DNA of 64,000 nucleotides from Paludibacter sp. (GTDB lineage Bacteria > Bacteroidota > Bacteroidia > Bacteroidales > Paludibacteraceae). Position numbers and translations under genes: made by a program. Positions 49,665 to 59,263 of this stretch are shown piece after piece; position 1 is the first letter of the stretch, and each line of letters opens with the position of its first letter. Where the stretch lies: assembly GCA_024710005.1 (NCBI GenBank), contig JANJVQ010000029.1, positions 62,001 to 126,000 of the forward strand, given 5' to 3'. Under the pieces are notes generated by a model. That model was not told the DNA's origin and did no database searches. It saw only the letters and a program-made list of their open reading frames with translations.

Positions 49665-49851
49665 AAACCTTATTTCTCTACCTTATTTTCTGACTAAACC
49701 ACCTTAGTAGCAGATATTTATTTACAAGCACCTCCTCTTACCTTATTTCTAATATTTATCAATCAAAATAAGGTAATAAGGTTTGCTATAATATGATGTA
49801 CATTTGCTACTAAGGTGGTTTAGTCAGAAAATAAGGTTGGAAATAAGGTTT
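49665..49851. mobile_element. MITE-like inverted-repeat element
   Basis: accttattttctgactaaaccaccttagtagca (49680-49712) is the exact reverse complement of 49805-49837; imperfect extension outward to 49665/49851; nested accttattt/aaataaggt inside. Confidence 0.75.
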
Positions 49852-49887
49852 ATTGATTATTAATTTATAAGTTTGCAAATAGATGTG

Positions 49888-50380
49888 TCCGCATTTTGAC
49901 GGAAAATATAGTAATAAGTTTGACGGTTGGCTTTCTGACTTGGAAAAAGAAGAACTCTAACTTAAAGTACGGACAATCGGTGGACATATAATCTTTCCTG
50001 CCCATAAAAAGAATGGCTTCACAATTAATCAAGCAAGAGGTGTTAGCAGAATAATTTGCGACAGGTTTGATTTGACATTGGAATGTATTAGACGTTTTTA
50101 CAGAAGTGAAGAAAGCCCACTTTCAAAGACTTTAACAAATTTCAAAGACTTTTTTGACTTATTTGTTGACTTCAAAGGATATGTAGAATTCTTTCATTTA
50201 CAAGACTTTATTGACCAACGAGATCAAGTTGAATTTTCTTTACCATTTGACAATTTCAACAGGCCACCATTACCTCAGACTATTGACGAGTATAAGCAAC
50301 ATAAAGAGCATACTATTGATTTAATGAATAGTAGGAACAAAAGAATTTTAGAAAGTTTATGTCTAATCAATTCGGATTAA
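49888..50380 (+). pseudogene. DUF6994-like gene remnant
   Basis: Frame reads CPHFDGKYSNKFDGWLSDLEKEEL*LKVRTIGGHIIFPAHKKNGFTINQARGVSRIICDRFDLTLECIRRFYRSEESPLSKTLTNFKDFFDLFVDFKGYVEFFHLQDF...; in-frame TAA, no N-terminus. Confidence 0.6.
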
Positions 50381-50572
50381 TATGATACTGCACCCCACCA
50401 TCAACGTCTTTGAGCTTTTCCTGAATACTTGCTATTCGTTAGTCTTGAAGCCTGCCTTGCTGAACTGGAGGCTACGCCGAACCAGGGACACTTGCATACA
50501 GATTTTCTCCTATACAGCGTATTCTTCAAGCTGCTATGCCCTATCCGGTATGCAAACAGCCTTGACGCAACC

Positions 50573-50655
50573 TTACGTTATAGCATGACGTAAAGTTACG
50601 TCACGGCATGACGAGGAGTTACGTTATAGCATGACGAGGAGTTACGTCACGACTT
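50573..50655. repeat. 23-bp tandem array
   Basis: ttacgttatagcatgacgtaaag / ttacgtcacggcatgacgaggag / ttacgttatagcatgacgaggag / ttacgtcacgacttc. Confidence 0.85.
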
Positions 50656-50709
50656 CAACAGAATCTTCTACAGTGGAGTTTTGTTATCTAACTTTTATCC
50701 ACTATATTT

Positions 50710-50744
50710 GTTATTCGCTATTAGTTATTCACTATTCGCTAAAA
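50710..50744. repeat. Heptanucleotide array just upstream of the LMW-PTP gene
   Basis: gttattc gctatta gttattc actattc gctaaaa. Confidence 0.7.
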
Positions 50745-50748
50745 CATC

Positions 50749-51228
50749 ATGCACCCATCTTCCATATTATTCGTTTGCTTAGGCAACATCTGCCGTTCCC
50801 CCATGGCTGAAGGGGTTTTTAAGAAAATCCTTTTCAGAGAAGGAATACACCAGCAGTTTCAGGTTGATTCTGCCGGGCTAATCGGTTATCACCAGGGTGA
50901 GTTAGCCGACAGTCGCATGCGGGCGCATGCCTCCCGTCGTGAATACAACCTTACGCACCGATCGCGTCAAGTAACGAAGGCTGATTTCGATAAGTTCGAC
51001 CTGATTATCGGGATGGATGACCAAAACATCCGGGGATTGAACAACCTGGCACAAACACCGGAACAAAAAGCAAAAATCCGCCGGATGACGGATTTTTGTG
51101 TGAATATGCAGGCTACCGAGGTTCCCGACCCTTATTACGGTGGCGCTGCTGGATTCGAATATGTAATTGACTTACTCGAAGATGCCTGTGAGGGTTTGCT
51201 GAAGTCTATCTCACCCCCGCTTCCCTGA
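50749..51228 (+). CDS. Low-molecular-weight protein-tyrosine phosphatase
   Basis: ORF 159 aa; [19 protein letters not shown] and VPDPYYGG. Confidence 0.94.
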   Translation: MHPSSILFVCLGNICRSPMAEGVFKKILFREGIHQQFQVDSAGLIGYHQGELADSRMRAHASRREYNLTHRSRQVTKADFDKFDLIIGMDDQNIRGLNNLAQTPEQKAKIRRMTDFCVNMQATEVPDPYYGGAAGFEYVIDLLEDACEGLLKSISPPLP

Positions 51229-51787
51229 AGCAATCCCGGCAAATAGGTTCGTATTCGAGCGTTTCGCCCAGTAACACCCTCTTGTCGCTATCCACCAAAC
51301 GGTGCGAGACATACGCTAAGGAACCACAACGCACACATATCGCGTGGACTTTATACACATCTTCGGCAATGGCGCAAAGTCCGGGCATGGGACCGAAAGG
51401 CACCCCGCGGTAATCCATATCCAATCCGGCAACGATGACCCGGATGCCCTGGTCGGCGAGCGTATTACAAACTTCGACCAGACCTTCATCAAAAAACTGG
51501 GCTTCGTCAATCCCGATTACATCCACATCGTTCGACATCAGCAGGATACTGCCCGAAGACTCAACCGGCGTGGAGCGGATGGAGTTCTTATCGTGCGAAA
51601 CCACCTCATCATCAGAGTAGCGGGTGTCAATTTTAGGTTTGAAAATTTCGACGGATTGTTTGGCAAACTGCGCTCTTTTCAACCTGCGGATGAGTTCTTC
51701 GGTTTTTCCGGAGAACATGGACCCACAGATGACTTCAATACTCCCCCTCTTTTGTGCCGACAACCGGTTCTGCTCTGAATAGATCAT
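51206..51787 (-). CDS. tdk: Thymidine kinase
   Basis: ORF 193 aa; [38 protein letters not shown]. Confidence 0.95.
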   Translation of the reverse strand: MIYSEQNRLSAQKRGSIEVICGSMFSGKTEELIRRLKRAQFAKQSVEIFKPKIDTRYSDDEVVSHDKNSIRSTPVESSGSILLMSNDVDVIGIDEAQFFDEGLVEVCNTLADQGIRVIVAGLDMDYRGVPFGPMPGLCAIAEDVYKVHAICVRCGSLAYVSHRLVDSDKRVLLGETLEYEPICRDCFREAGVR

Positions 51788-51931
51788 GGTAATTGTTGAT
51801 TTTTAGCGATTTTTTTGATTATTTATTCTGTTGAAATCATTAACTTTACAGCGTTTTTGCACTCATAACAGCTTTACATTCGCAAAAATATAAAAAAACA
51901 ACCGTTGTATTACCTCTTTTTTTAAAAAGAT

Positions 51932-52894
51932 ATGAACAGAGAACTTCTTGTTACGTTAATCCGGAAAAATATCGACGAGCTCATTATGCTGACAGAAGGT
52001 TTCATGGAAATGAATACCTATCCGGCAGCCATTATCAACCTGGCAAAAAACAAAACCGACGATATCTGGTCGTATATCAACCAGTTAGGCAACCTGAAGC
52101 CGGAAGAAATACAGCAGATTGCTGAGAAAATGCCTGTCGCACCGGACATGACTGCTAACACCGAAAAAGCAGAAACGCCCGAAACTGCTGAGCCTCTAAG
52201 TAATGTAGAAACTACAGAAGAGGAAGATATGCATCCTGTTGAAAGCGATGTTATGGACGATGAAGATAAAAATGCTTTTGATGAAGATGAATTTTCAGAA
52301 GAAGAAGAAGAAGAAGAAGAAGTTGAGGATGAGGATGAAGATGAAGATGATATAATTTTTGAAAATGAAGAGGATACTGAAGAAGAGGCAACTGAAAAAG
52401 AGGAAGAAACTGAACGGGCAGAAAAGGTTGAAATTCTCGATGACAATAAAAACGATACTGAAATTACCGAAGATGTAATTACTGTTGAATATACGGAAAC
52501 CATTGAAAAAGAAGAGACAGCAACAACTGACACAGAGAAGATTATCACCACGACAGAAACAGTTGAAAAGAAAATAACCCTTGCCGAGAAGATTTCAGGC
52601 AACGGAATCTCCCGCAACGACATGATGTCAAGAGCTGAAAACGGAGGCCTCAACGCTGCCATCGGGAGTAAGAAAGTCGATGACATCCGGCAGGCCATCA
52701 GTCTCGGCGACCGTTTTAGGTTCCAGCGCGAATTGTTTAAAAACAACGGGGAGGAAATGAATAAAACGCTCAGCTACATCAACAAGCTGGCCACTTACGA
52801 GGAGGTAATCAGTTTCCTGCAATCGAAATACGGCTGGGAAGAAGGCAGCGCTGCGGCAGAGGATTTTTACCAAATCATCAAACGTAAATTCTGA
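51932..52894 (+). CDS. Hypothetical protein with central acidic low-complexity tract
   Basis: ORF 320 aa; long E/D-rich run; ordered-looking C-terminus KKVDDIRQAISLGDRFRFQRELFKNNGEEMNKTLSYIN. Confidence 0.8.
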   Translation: MNRELLVTLIRKNIDELIMLTEGFMEMNTYPAAIINLAKNKTDDIWSYINQLGNLKPEEIQQIAEKMPVAPDMTANTEKAETPETAEPLSNVETTEEEDMHPVESDVMDDEDKNAFDEDEFSEEEEEEEEVEDEDEDEDDIIFENEEDTEEEATEKEEETERAEKVEILDDNKNDTEITEDVITVEYTETIEKEETATTDTEKIITTTETVEKKITLAEKISGNGISRNDMMSRAENGGLNAAIGSKKVDDIRQAISLGDRFRFQRELFKNNGEEMNKTLSYINKLATYEEVISFLQSKYGWEEGSAAAEDFYQIIKRKF

Positions 52895-52896
52895 AT

Positions 52897-53568
52897 ATGA
52901 AACTATTCGTTGTACCAACTCCCATCGGGAACTTAGAGGACATGACCCTGCGGGCTATCCGGGTATTGAAGGAAGCTGATCTCATCCTGGCTGAAGACAC
53001 GCGTACCAGTGGTTTCCTGCTAAAACATTTCGAAATTAAAACGCCTATGGTTTCACATCATAAGTTCAACGAACACAAAACAGTGGAGGGCATTGTGCAA
53101 CGATTGAAAGCCGGGCAAATCATCGCGTTGATTTCTGATGCCGGTACTCCTGCCATATCAGACCCGGGCTTTTTAGTTGTAAGGGCTTGCGTGGAAAACG
53201 ACATTGAAGTGGAATGTTTGCCCGGAGCGACTGCTTTTGTCCCCGCGTTGGTGGCCTCGGGACTGCCAAACGATCGTTTTTGCTTCGAAGGATTTTTACC
53301 ACAGAAAAAAGGTCGGCAAACACGCATACAGTCACTTGCAAGCGAAACCCGGACGATGGTTTTCTATGAATCACCCTTCAGGTTGGTGAAAACGCTGACC
53401 CAATTAGGGGAGGTTTTCGGTCCGGAAAGAAAAGCTTCCGTCTCACGGGAAATATCCAAATTTCATGAAGAAACAAAACGCGGAACACTTGCCGGACTTG
53501 CCGAATATTATACCCAGCATCCACCCAAAGGAGAAATTGTGTTAATTGTTGCAGGATTAGAATATTAA
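52897..53568 (+). CDS. rsmI: 16S rRNA (cytidine-2'-O)-methyltransferase RsmI
   Basis: ORF 223 aa; LFVVPTPIGNLEDMTLRAIRVLKEADLILAEDTRTS. Confidence 0.95.
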   Translation: MKLFVVPTPIGNLEDMTLRAIRVLKEADLILAEDTRTSGFLLKHFEIKTPMVSHHKFNEHKTVEGIVQRLKAGQIIALISDAGTPAISDPGFLVVRACVENDIEVECLPGATAFVPALVASGLPNDRFCFEGFLPQKKGRQTRIQSLASETRTMVFYESPFRLVKTLTQLGEVFGPERKASVSREISKFHEETKRGTLAGLAEYYTQHPPKGEIVLIVAGLEY

Positions 53569-53571
53569 CGC

Positions 53572-53579
53572 TAATTTTG
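53572..53579 (+). promoter_or_regulatory. Candidate -7 box TAATTTTG
   Basis: Matches TAnnTTTG upstream of the 53660 gene. Confidence 0.4.
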
Positions 53580-53659
53580 CATCGGAAATAAAACAATATT
53601 TTCAAGGTGTTTTTTTAAGGTGTAATTATTAATTATAAACATGTCTGCGGACAAAAAAT

Positions 53660-54529
53660 ATGAAAACTAAACTTTTCTTTCTCTCAGTACTCACCCTCGT
53701 AATGCTTGCCTGCAACAACCGATCGGGTGATTATCAGTCACTTCAGGCCGAACGTGACTCGCTTGCGCGTGAGAAAGAAGCCATGAAAACCGAGATGGAG
53801 AGCTATTTTGCCACCATCAACATGATAGAGCAAAATATAGAAAAAATAAAAAATGCCGAGAAATTAATCTCCCTGCAACCACTCGGGGAAGAGAGTGATG
53901 TTGACAACCGCAATAAAATTAATGACGACCTGACTTTCATCAATGAGATGTTGAAGGCCAACCGGGAAGAAATCAATTCACTGAAAAGCAAACTCGGCAA
54001 AAGTAATTTTAAGTTTGCCGAATTAGAACGCACGATTACCCGTCTCACCAAAGCGCTGGAAGAGGAAGCGCTCAAAGTGAAAGCGCTGGAAGATGAACTG
54101 GTAAAAAAAGATTCGCTGATTACACAACTGAATGAAGATATTGATGGTTTAAGTGACAACATCGAAGCGCTGGAGACGGAAAAAGAAGAGCATATTACCA
54201 AAATCAAAGAACAGGATGAAACCATACACACGGCCTGGTATGTGTTCGGAACAAGAAAAGAATTAAAAGAACAAAACATAATCACCTCAGAGGGTTGGTT
54301 CAGACCGGGACGGGTGCTCGAAAGCGATTTCAACAAAAGTTATTTCGTACGCATCGATGCCCGCAAAACCAAATCTATTCCCTTATATTCATCCAGGGCT
54401 AAAATTCTGAGTACACACCCCAGATCATCTTATACACTGGAAAAAGAAAATGACACCTTCACCCTGTTGATTACCGACACCAGAGAATTCTGGAGTGTGA
54501 GTAAGTATCTGGTGATTGAAGTAGATTAA
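53660..54529 (+). CDS. Coiled-coil lipoprotein
   Basis: ORF 289 aa; lipobox LVMLAC, long heptad-rich helix. Confidence 0.75.
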   Translation: MKTKLFFLSVLTLVMLACNNRSGDYQSLQAERDSLAREKEAMKTEMESYFATINMIEQNIEKIKNAEKLISLQPLGEESDVDNRNKINDDLTFINEMLKANREEINSLKSKLGKSNFKFAELERTITRLTKALEEEALKVKALEDELVKKDSLITQLNEDIDGLSDNIEALETEKEEHITKIKEQDETIHTAWYVFGTRKELKEQNIITSEGWFRPGRVLESDFNKSYFVRIDARKTKSIPLYSSRAKILSTHPRSSYTLEKENDTFTLLITDTREFWSVSKYLVIEVD

Positions 54530-54537
54530 TTTATTGC

Positions 54538-55227
54538 ATGTACAAATACGTATTTTTCGATTTAGACGATACTATCTGGGATTTTCATACGAACGCGAGG
54601 GAAACCTTGCAGCAAGTATTTGATGAAGGCAGGTTATATGACTATTTCGGAAACTTTCCGACTTTCTTTCATATCTACGCGAAAAAGAACCTGGAACTAT
54701 GGGATGCCTACGGCAAGGGAGAGATTACAAAAGAGTTTTTGATGACTGAGCGCTTCAGATACACACTCTCACAAATGGGCGTTGACAATCACCAGTTAGC
54801 AGAGAAAATCAGCGAGCATTATCTGGAAATTCTTCCGACAAAATCAGCTCTGATGCCCGATGCGATAGAGGTACTTGATTATCTCAAGCAAAAATATCCC
54901 ATAACGCTCATATCAAATGGTTTTAAAGGGGTTCAACACAAAAAGATTAACAGCAGCGGAATTCATCATTATTTTGCCCATATTATTTTGTCGGACGAAG
55001 CCAATGCCTTAAAACCGGATCCCAGAATCTTCGAACATGCTTTAAAACTCAATGGTGCATCAGCCCATGAAGCCATCATGATTGGTGATTCCTACGAGGC
55101 AGATATCCGTGGCGCACAAAATGCTGGTATCGATCAGGTTTACTTCCCGCTGAATGGTCACCACAAAGAAAATCAGCCCGCGACCTATAAGATCAGCAGG
55201 CTGATGGAGTTGAAGAACATCCTTTAA
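54538..55227 (+). CDS. YjjG-family HAD nucleotidase
   Basis: ORF 229 aa; FFDLDDTIWDF, ISNGFKGVQHKKI, MIGDSYEADIRGAQNAGI. Confidence 0.9.
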   Translation: MYKYVFFDLDDTIWDFHTNARETLQQVFDEGRLYDYFGNFPTFFHIYAKKNLELWDAYGKGEITKEFLMTERFRYTLSQMGVDNHQLAEKISEHYLEILPTKSALMPDAIEVLDYLKQKYPITLISNGFKGVQHKKINSSGIHHYFAHIILSDEANALKPDPRIFEHALKLNGASAHEAIMIGDSYEADIRGAQNAGIDQVYFPLNGHHKENQPATYKISRLMELKNIL

Positions 55228-55271
55228 ACCAAAATCTTCCGGATCATTCTTCTATATATAGAGATGGTAAA

Positions 55272-57695
55272 TTATTTCGAACTCCGGTTTTCTTCTTCAC
55301 TCGAAGAAGTTGAACGATTGGCCCGGGTTTTAAAATCATCTTTACCGAAACGGTAATTAAACGATATATTTAACCTGCGCGACTCCCATTTATTCATTAC
55401 ATCAATATCCACGTTATCGTATTTCGCATAAGCGCCACCATTTGCCGTATTAAAAATATCGCTCACCGACACCTTAATGGTACCCTGATCCTTAAACACC
55501 TTCCGTTGGATTCCCAAATCAATGGAATAATGCGGGCGCAGGATAATATTACTGATCAGTTGTTCTGAGTTATACCTGCCACTCATCTCCAAATCCAGTT
55601 TCCACGGGAGGGTAAAATTATTACTCATATTGGCCATGAAACTAAATCTGCTCAAGGGGATTAAATTCTGTTCATCCATTTGAATGGTTTTATACATGCC
55701 CGTAACGGTTCCATTGAACCTCCACCATTTAAAAGGCTGAAACTGGAGGGTTTCCGAAAGCGTTAAGTCTAACGAGTTATGCAGATTCTCCATGGTTTGA
55801 TATACCGTCCGTGACACATCATCCTGCCTGATTATCTGGGTAAAAAGTCCCATCGTATAATTGGCGCCCAAACTCGAAATCAACTTGTTTTTATAACTAT
55901 GACTTAAGCCGGCAGTATGCGTAAACTGGGGTTTGAGGTTTGGATTTCCTTTGTTGAAAGTATAAGGGTCGACCATCCACCTGAAAGGATTCAAATGATG
56001 ATAACTGGGTCGGCCGATGCGGTAACTATATCGGAAATTCAGGTTATTATCCTTGTTCAGTTGCTGTTGCACGAAGAAAGAAGGAAATAACTTCAGGTAA
56101 GTAGTATCGTTTACCTGATTAGTCACCACCGAATTACCGCTGGAGTATGTATTTTCGAGCCGCAACCCCAGTTGTAGTGTTGTTTTATTGAGCTGTGCAC
56201 GGGCATTGAGATAAGCAGCCAGGATATTTTCCTCATAAATAAAATTATCATGTTGGGTTAAGAATCCGTCCATATCAATATAACTATCGGTTGTAACAGC
56301 GCTAAACTTCAGTCCCGATTCGAGATTCAGCATTTTATTCACCGGTAGCACGTAGTCCAGTTTTGATGATAAAATGCTGATATCATTCCCCTGGGTAGTG
56401 ATCACAATCAAACCATGATTCAGCTCCACTTCATTGGCATCATAATATTTCCCATCCTGGTTGTTCGAACTTGTAAATCCGAAACGGGCATAATCCACAT
56501 CAAACAACAACGACTGACCCGTGGTATCGATATCCCATTTATAATTGAGATTATATGTAGCGCTTTTCCAATTGTTGTTTCCGGTTGAGGTGGTAATCAA
56601 AATCGAATCAACCTGATCAAATTTGTCCGTAAACGACGTTCTGTTATTCATTGCACCGTAATTGAACCCGAAATTTCCACGGGTCATCACGCTGACAACA
56701 TGATTTTTAGCAATAAAATAGTCAGCGCCTGCTTTGTAATTATGTGAACTACCATCATAAGTTTCAGTATTTTTAATCACCTGAGAAGCACCCTGCAATT
56801 CCGTTCCGGTAAAGCGGCGGACAGCATCCATCGAGTTCCATCCCTCCCAGTGATAATTAGAATAGTTACCATACAGATTCAGTTTCCCATAATTCATATT
56901 GAGATTTATGCCTCCATTCCAACCAACTTTACTGGCGATATTCAGTCCACCATTCACAGTTCCGTTAAAACCGGGAGCCCGGGTGTGTTTTGTCTTGATG
57001 TTGATGATTCCCGAATTTCCTTCAGCATCATATTTTGCTGAAGGGTTTTCAATAATCTCAATGCGTTCCACATCTTTCCCCTGCATACTTTTCAACCAGG
57101 AAGCCAACTGTGTGGCAGAAAGATAGGTTGGTTTGTCGTCAATCATAACCCTCACACCCTGCATACCCTTCAAGGTGATATTGTCGTTATTATCGATACT
57201 TACCCCCGGCAACTTCCGCAAAATTTCATATACATTTTCTGAAGCAGATGTGATAGATGCTTCGGGATGTATGACCGTTTTATCAACAGCCTGCTCGATG
57301 AATTCCTTTTTTGCCACCACCTCAACGGCTTTCAGCATTTCACTTTGCTCGTTCAACACAATATTCCTTTCAATCACGGTTCTTTTACCATCCACAACCA
57401 GTTTTTCCGAGTCATGCTTTTTGTAGCCAACCATACTTACCGACAACACATATTCACCTTTATCAACCTTGCTGATATTGAACTCACCTTTCTCATTACA
57501 CACTTCACCTTTGATAACTTCACCCGTTTTGGGACTAAGCAGCACGGCGGTCGCGTATTCAACAGGTTGATTTTTTTCGTTTACTACTTTACCTTTGATT
57601 ACGGCCATTTCAATCTCGCCTTGTGCAGGAAAGATGGTTATCAGTAAAACCACTGCGAATGCGATTAGAACCCGGATAGGAATAATTGTTTTCAT
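55272..57695 (-). CDS. TonB-dependent receptor family outer-membrane protein
   Basis: ORF 807 aa; N-terminal carboxypeptidase-like domain, plug LRKLPGVSIDNNDNITLKGMQGVRVMIDDKPTYLS. Confidence 0.9.
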   Translation of the reverse strand: MKTIIPIRVLIAFAVVLLITIFPAQGEIEMAVIKGKVVNEKNQPVEYATAVLLSPKTGEVIKGEVCNEKGEFNISKVDKGEYVLSVSMVGYKKHDSEKLVVDGKRTVIERNIVLNEQSEMLKAVEVVAKKEFIEQAVDKTVIHPEASITSASENVYEILRKLPGVSIDNNDNITLKGMQGVRVMIDDKPTYLSATQLASWLKSMQGKDVERIEIIENPSAKYDAEGNSGIINIKTKHTRAPGFNGTVNGGLNIASKVGWNGGINLNMNYGKLNLYGNYSNYHWEGWNSMDAVRRFTGTELQGASQVIKNTETYDGSSHNYKAGADYFIAKNHVVSVMTRGNFGFNYGAMNNRTSFTDKFDQVDSILITTSTGNNNWKSATYNLNYKWDIDTTGQSLLFDVDYARFGFTSSNNQDGKYYDANEVELNHGLIVITTQGNDISILSSKLDYVLPVNKMLNLESGLKFSAVTTDSYIDMDGFLTQHDNFIYEENILAAYLNARAQLNKTTLQLGLRLENTYSSGNSVVTNQVNDTTYLKLFPSFFVQQQLNKDNNLNFRYSYRIGRPSYHHLNPFRWMVDPYTFNKGNPNLKPQFTHTAGLSHSYKNKLISSLGANYTMGLFTQIIRQDDVSRTVYQTMENLHNSLDLTLSETLQFQPFKWWRFNGTVTGMYKTIQMDEQNLIPLSRFSFMANMSNNFTLPWKLDLEMSGRYNSEQLISNIILRPHYSIDLGIQRKVFKDQGTIKVSVSDIFNTANGGAYAKYDNVDIDVMNKWESRRLNISFNYRFGKDDFKTRANRSTSSSEEENRSSK

Positions 57696-57734
57696 GTAAT
57701 AATTTAGTTTGATAGAAAATAAGATTTAGTTTGG

Positions 57735-58298
57735 TTAGATTACCCCTGTTACCACAATTTTATCATCACTGAAAATATGCATCGGATAAGGAGTACCACC
57801 CATGCTGAAGAACTGATGACGGGCATTGTTGTCATTTTTACACAAGTACATCCTGTCGGCCTTCTGATTCACATAAAAGAAGGCATCAGATCGTTGGTCA
57901 AACTCTTTGTTTTCGAAGCGAAACCCTTTCTTTCCTTTCTTTAACGGGATATAGAAAAACTGTTTACGCTGAAATTGTTGCAGGCAACCATAAAAAAGCA
58001 TGTGCTTATTGAAATCCTTTTTTGTTATCTCAGATTCCGATTTATAGACATAAGCAGGACGAGACTGATCATTTTCCCAAAAAATTGCATTCTCAATGTC
58101 TGCTTTATCTACAGCGCTCAATTCACATGCCTCAGGCACAATAATCAACACGGTATCGGTATGAAAGAAATCCACAACCAAAGTCTGATTATCCTTCAAC
58201 TGAGCAGCAATTTTGCCGGTACCGAATACATGTATATGGGCAAAAAGCAATAGCACAGTAAAAACCGATACTTTACATAAATATAGACTCGTTTTCAT
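57735..58298 (-). CDS. Hypothetical secreted protein
   Basis: Start at MKTSLYLCKVSVFTVLLLFAHIHVFG. Confidence 0.6.
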   Translation of the reverse strand: MKTSLYLCKVSVFTVLLLFAHIHVFGTGKIAAQLKDNQTLVVDFFHTDTVLIIVPEACELSAVDKADIENAIFWENDQSRPAYVYKSESEITKKDFNKHMLFYGCLQQFQRKQFFYIPLKKGKKGFRFENKEFDQRSDAFFYVNQKADRMYLCKNDNNARHQFFSMGGTPYPMHIFSDDKIVVTGVI

Positions 58299-58438
58299 GA
58301 TTTGAAATTTTAATTGTTGTTTTAATGACGATTCAAAAAGAATAATATTACATCGATGTTTATATTTTAGACGTAACAAATTGCCGGTTTGGATTTAATT
58401 CAGAAAAAATATTTGTTAAAACACCCTGTCAATAAATT

Positions 58439-59140
58439 TTAAGAAATAATTGGTTCTTCGTGATTTGCCACAACGCCAACATAACTGATTCTATCCGGCA
58501 CAATACCCAATTCTATTTTTTTTCTTAAAGTATTTGTTTTCTCCACAAAGCACTCCTGCAATTGTGCAAGTGATTCGCTGATGTTAAAGATTGTTATGCT
58601 GTTACTTCCGGTATGGGTATGCATCAAACCTTCACTGTGTGTTAGTCCCAGGTTGTGCCCCATTTCATGTGCCAGCACATATTTATTATTTTTGTAGCGT
58701 TCATTTATCGCGATAACTTTACCATCGGCAATCCCCGCGGGTTCGTCATAAACATCAGGGTCTGCTCTCCGTCCATTTCTTTTTCTGGCTTTACAAAATT
58801 TATTATCATCAGGGATGATGGTAACAAAATTGAGCGCCACGTCATTCTCCGGATCTTCATTCACCAATATTGAAAAATTGACGGTATAGAAACAAGTCGA
58901 GTCACCCGACTGAATCTGGTATAAATACTTACCACTTTGCGCGTTCCATAAATCCGCGGCATCATAGAGTGTTAATTTCATGGGCGCGAAAGTCACAAAA
59001 TTTGCCGTTAAGGTTATGGTTTTCTGATCGTGATCCACGATGATATCTTTTGCTGCATGGATATTTGCGGAACATAGCATAAATATCATCATGCTGACAA
59101 TCCCGGTTAATGTCCTGTTAGTGATGTTTGGCTTTTTCAT
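58439..59140 (-). CDS. Secreted metzincin-like zinc metalloprotease
   Basis: ORF 233 aa, signal peptide; HEMGHNLGLTH (HExxHxxGxxH). Confidence 0.78.
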   Translation of the reverse strand: MKKPNITNRTLTGIVSMMIFMLCSANIHAAKDIIVDHDQKTITLTANFVTFAPMKLTLYDAADLWNAQSGKYLYQIQSGDSTCFYTVNFSILVNEDPENDVALNFVTIIPDDNKFCKARKRNGRRADPDVYDEPAGIADGKVIAINERYKNNKYVLAHEMGHNLGLTHSEGLMHTHTGSNSITIFNISESLAQLQECFVEKTNTLRKKIELGIVPDRISYVGVVANHEEPIIS

Positions 59141-59263
59141 GATTATGTATTTTTGTATTAGACGTAATAAACCTGCAAATTGGATTTATATTTCTATCGA
59201 CGAAAAACAAATCATAATCTTACATCAGACAAACACATCGCGACACCGGTTGATTGTAATGCC

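Noticed and set aside
52018-52746. 242-aa Ser-rich minus-strand ORF
   Set aside because: Antisense shadow of the Glu/Asp-rich ORF at 51932-52894 (GAA/GAT reversed gives Ser/Phe/Ile codons).
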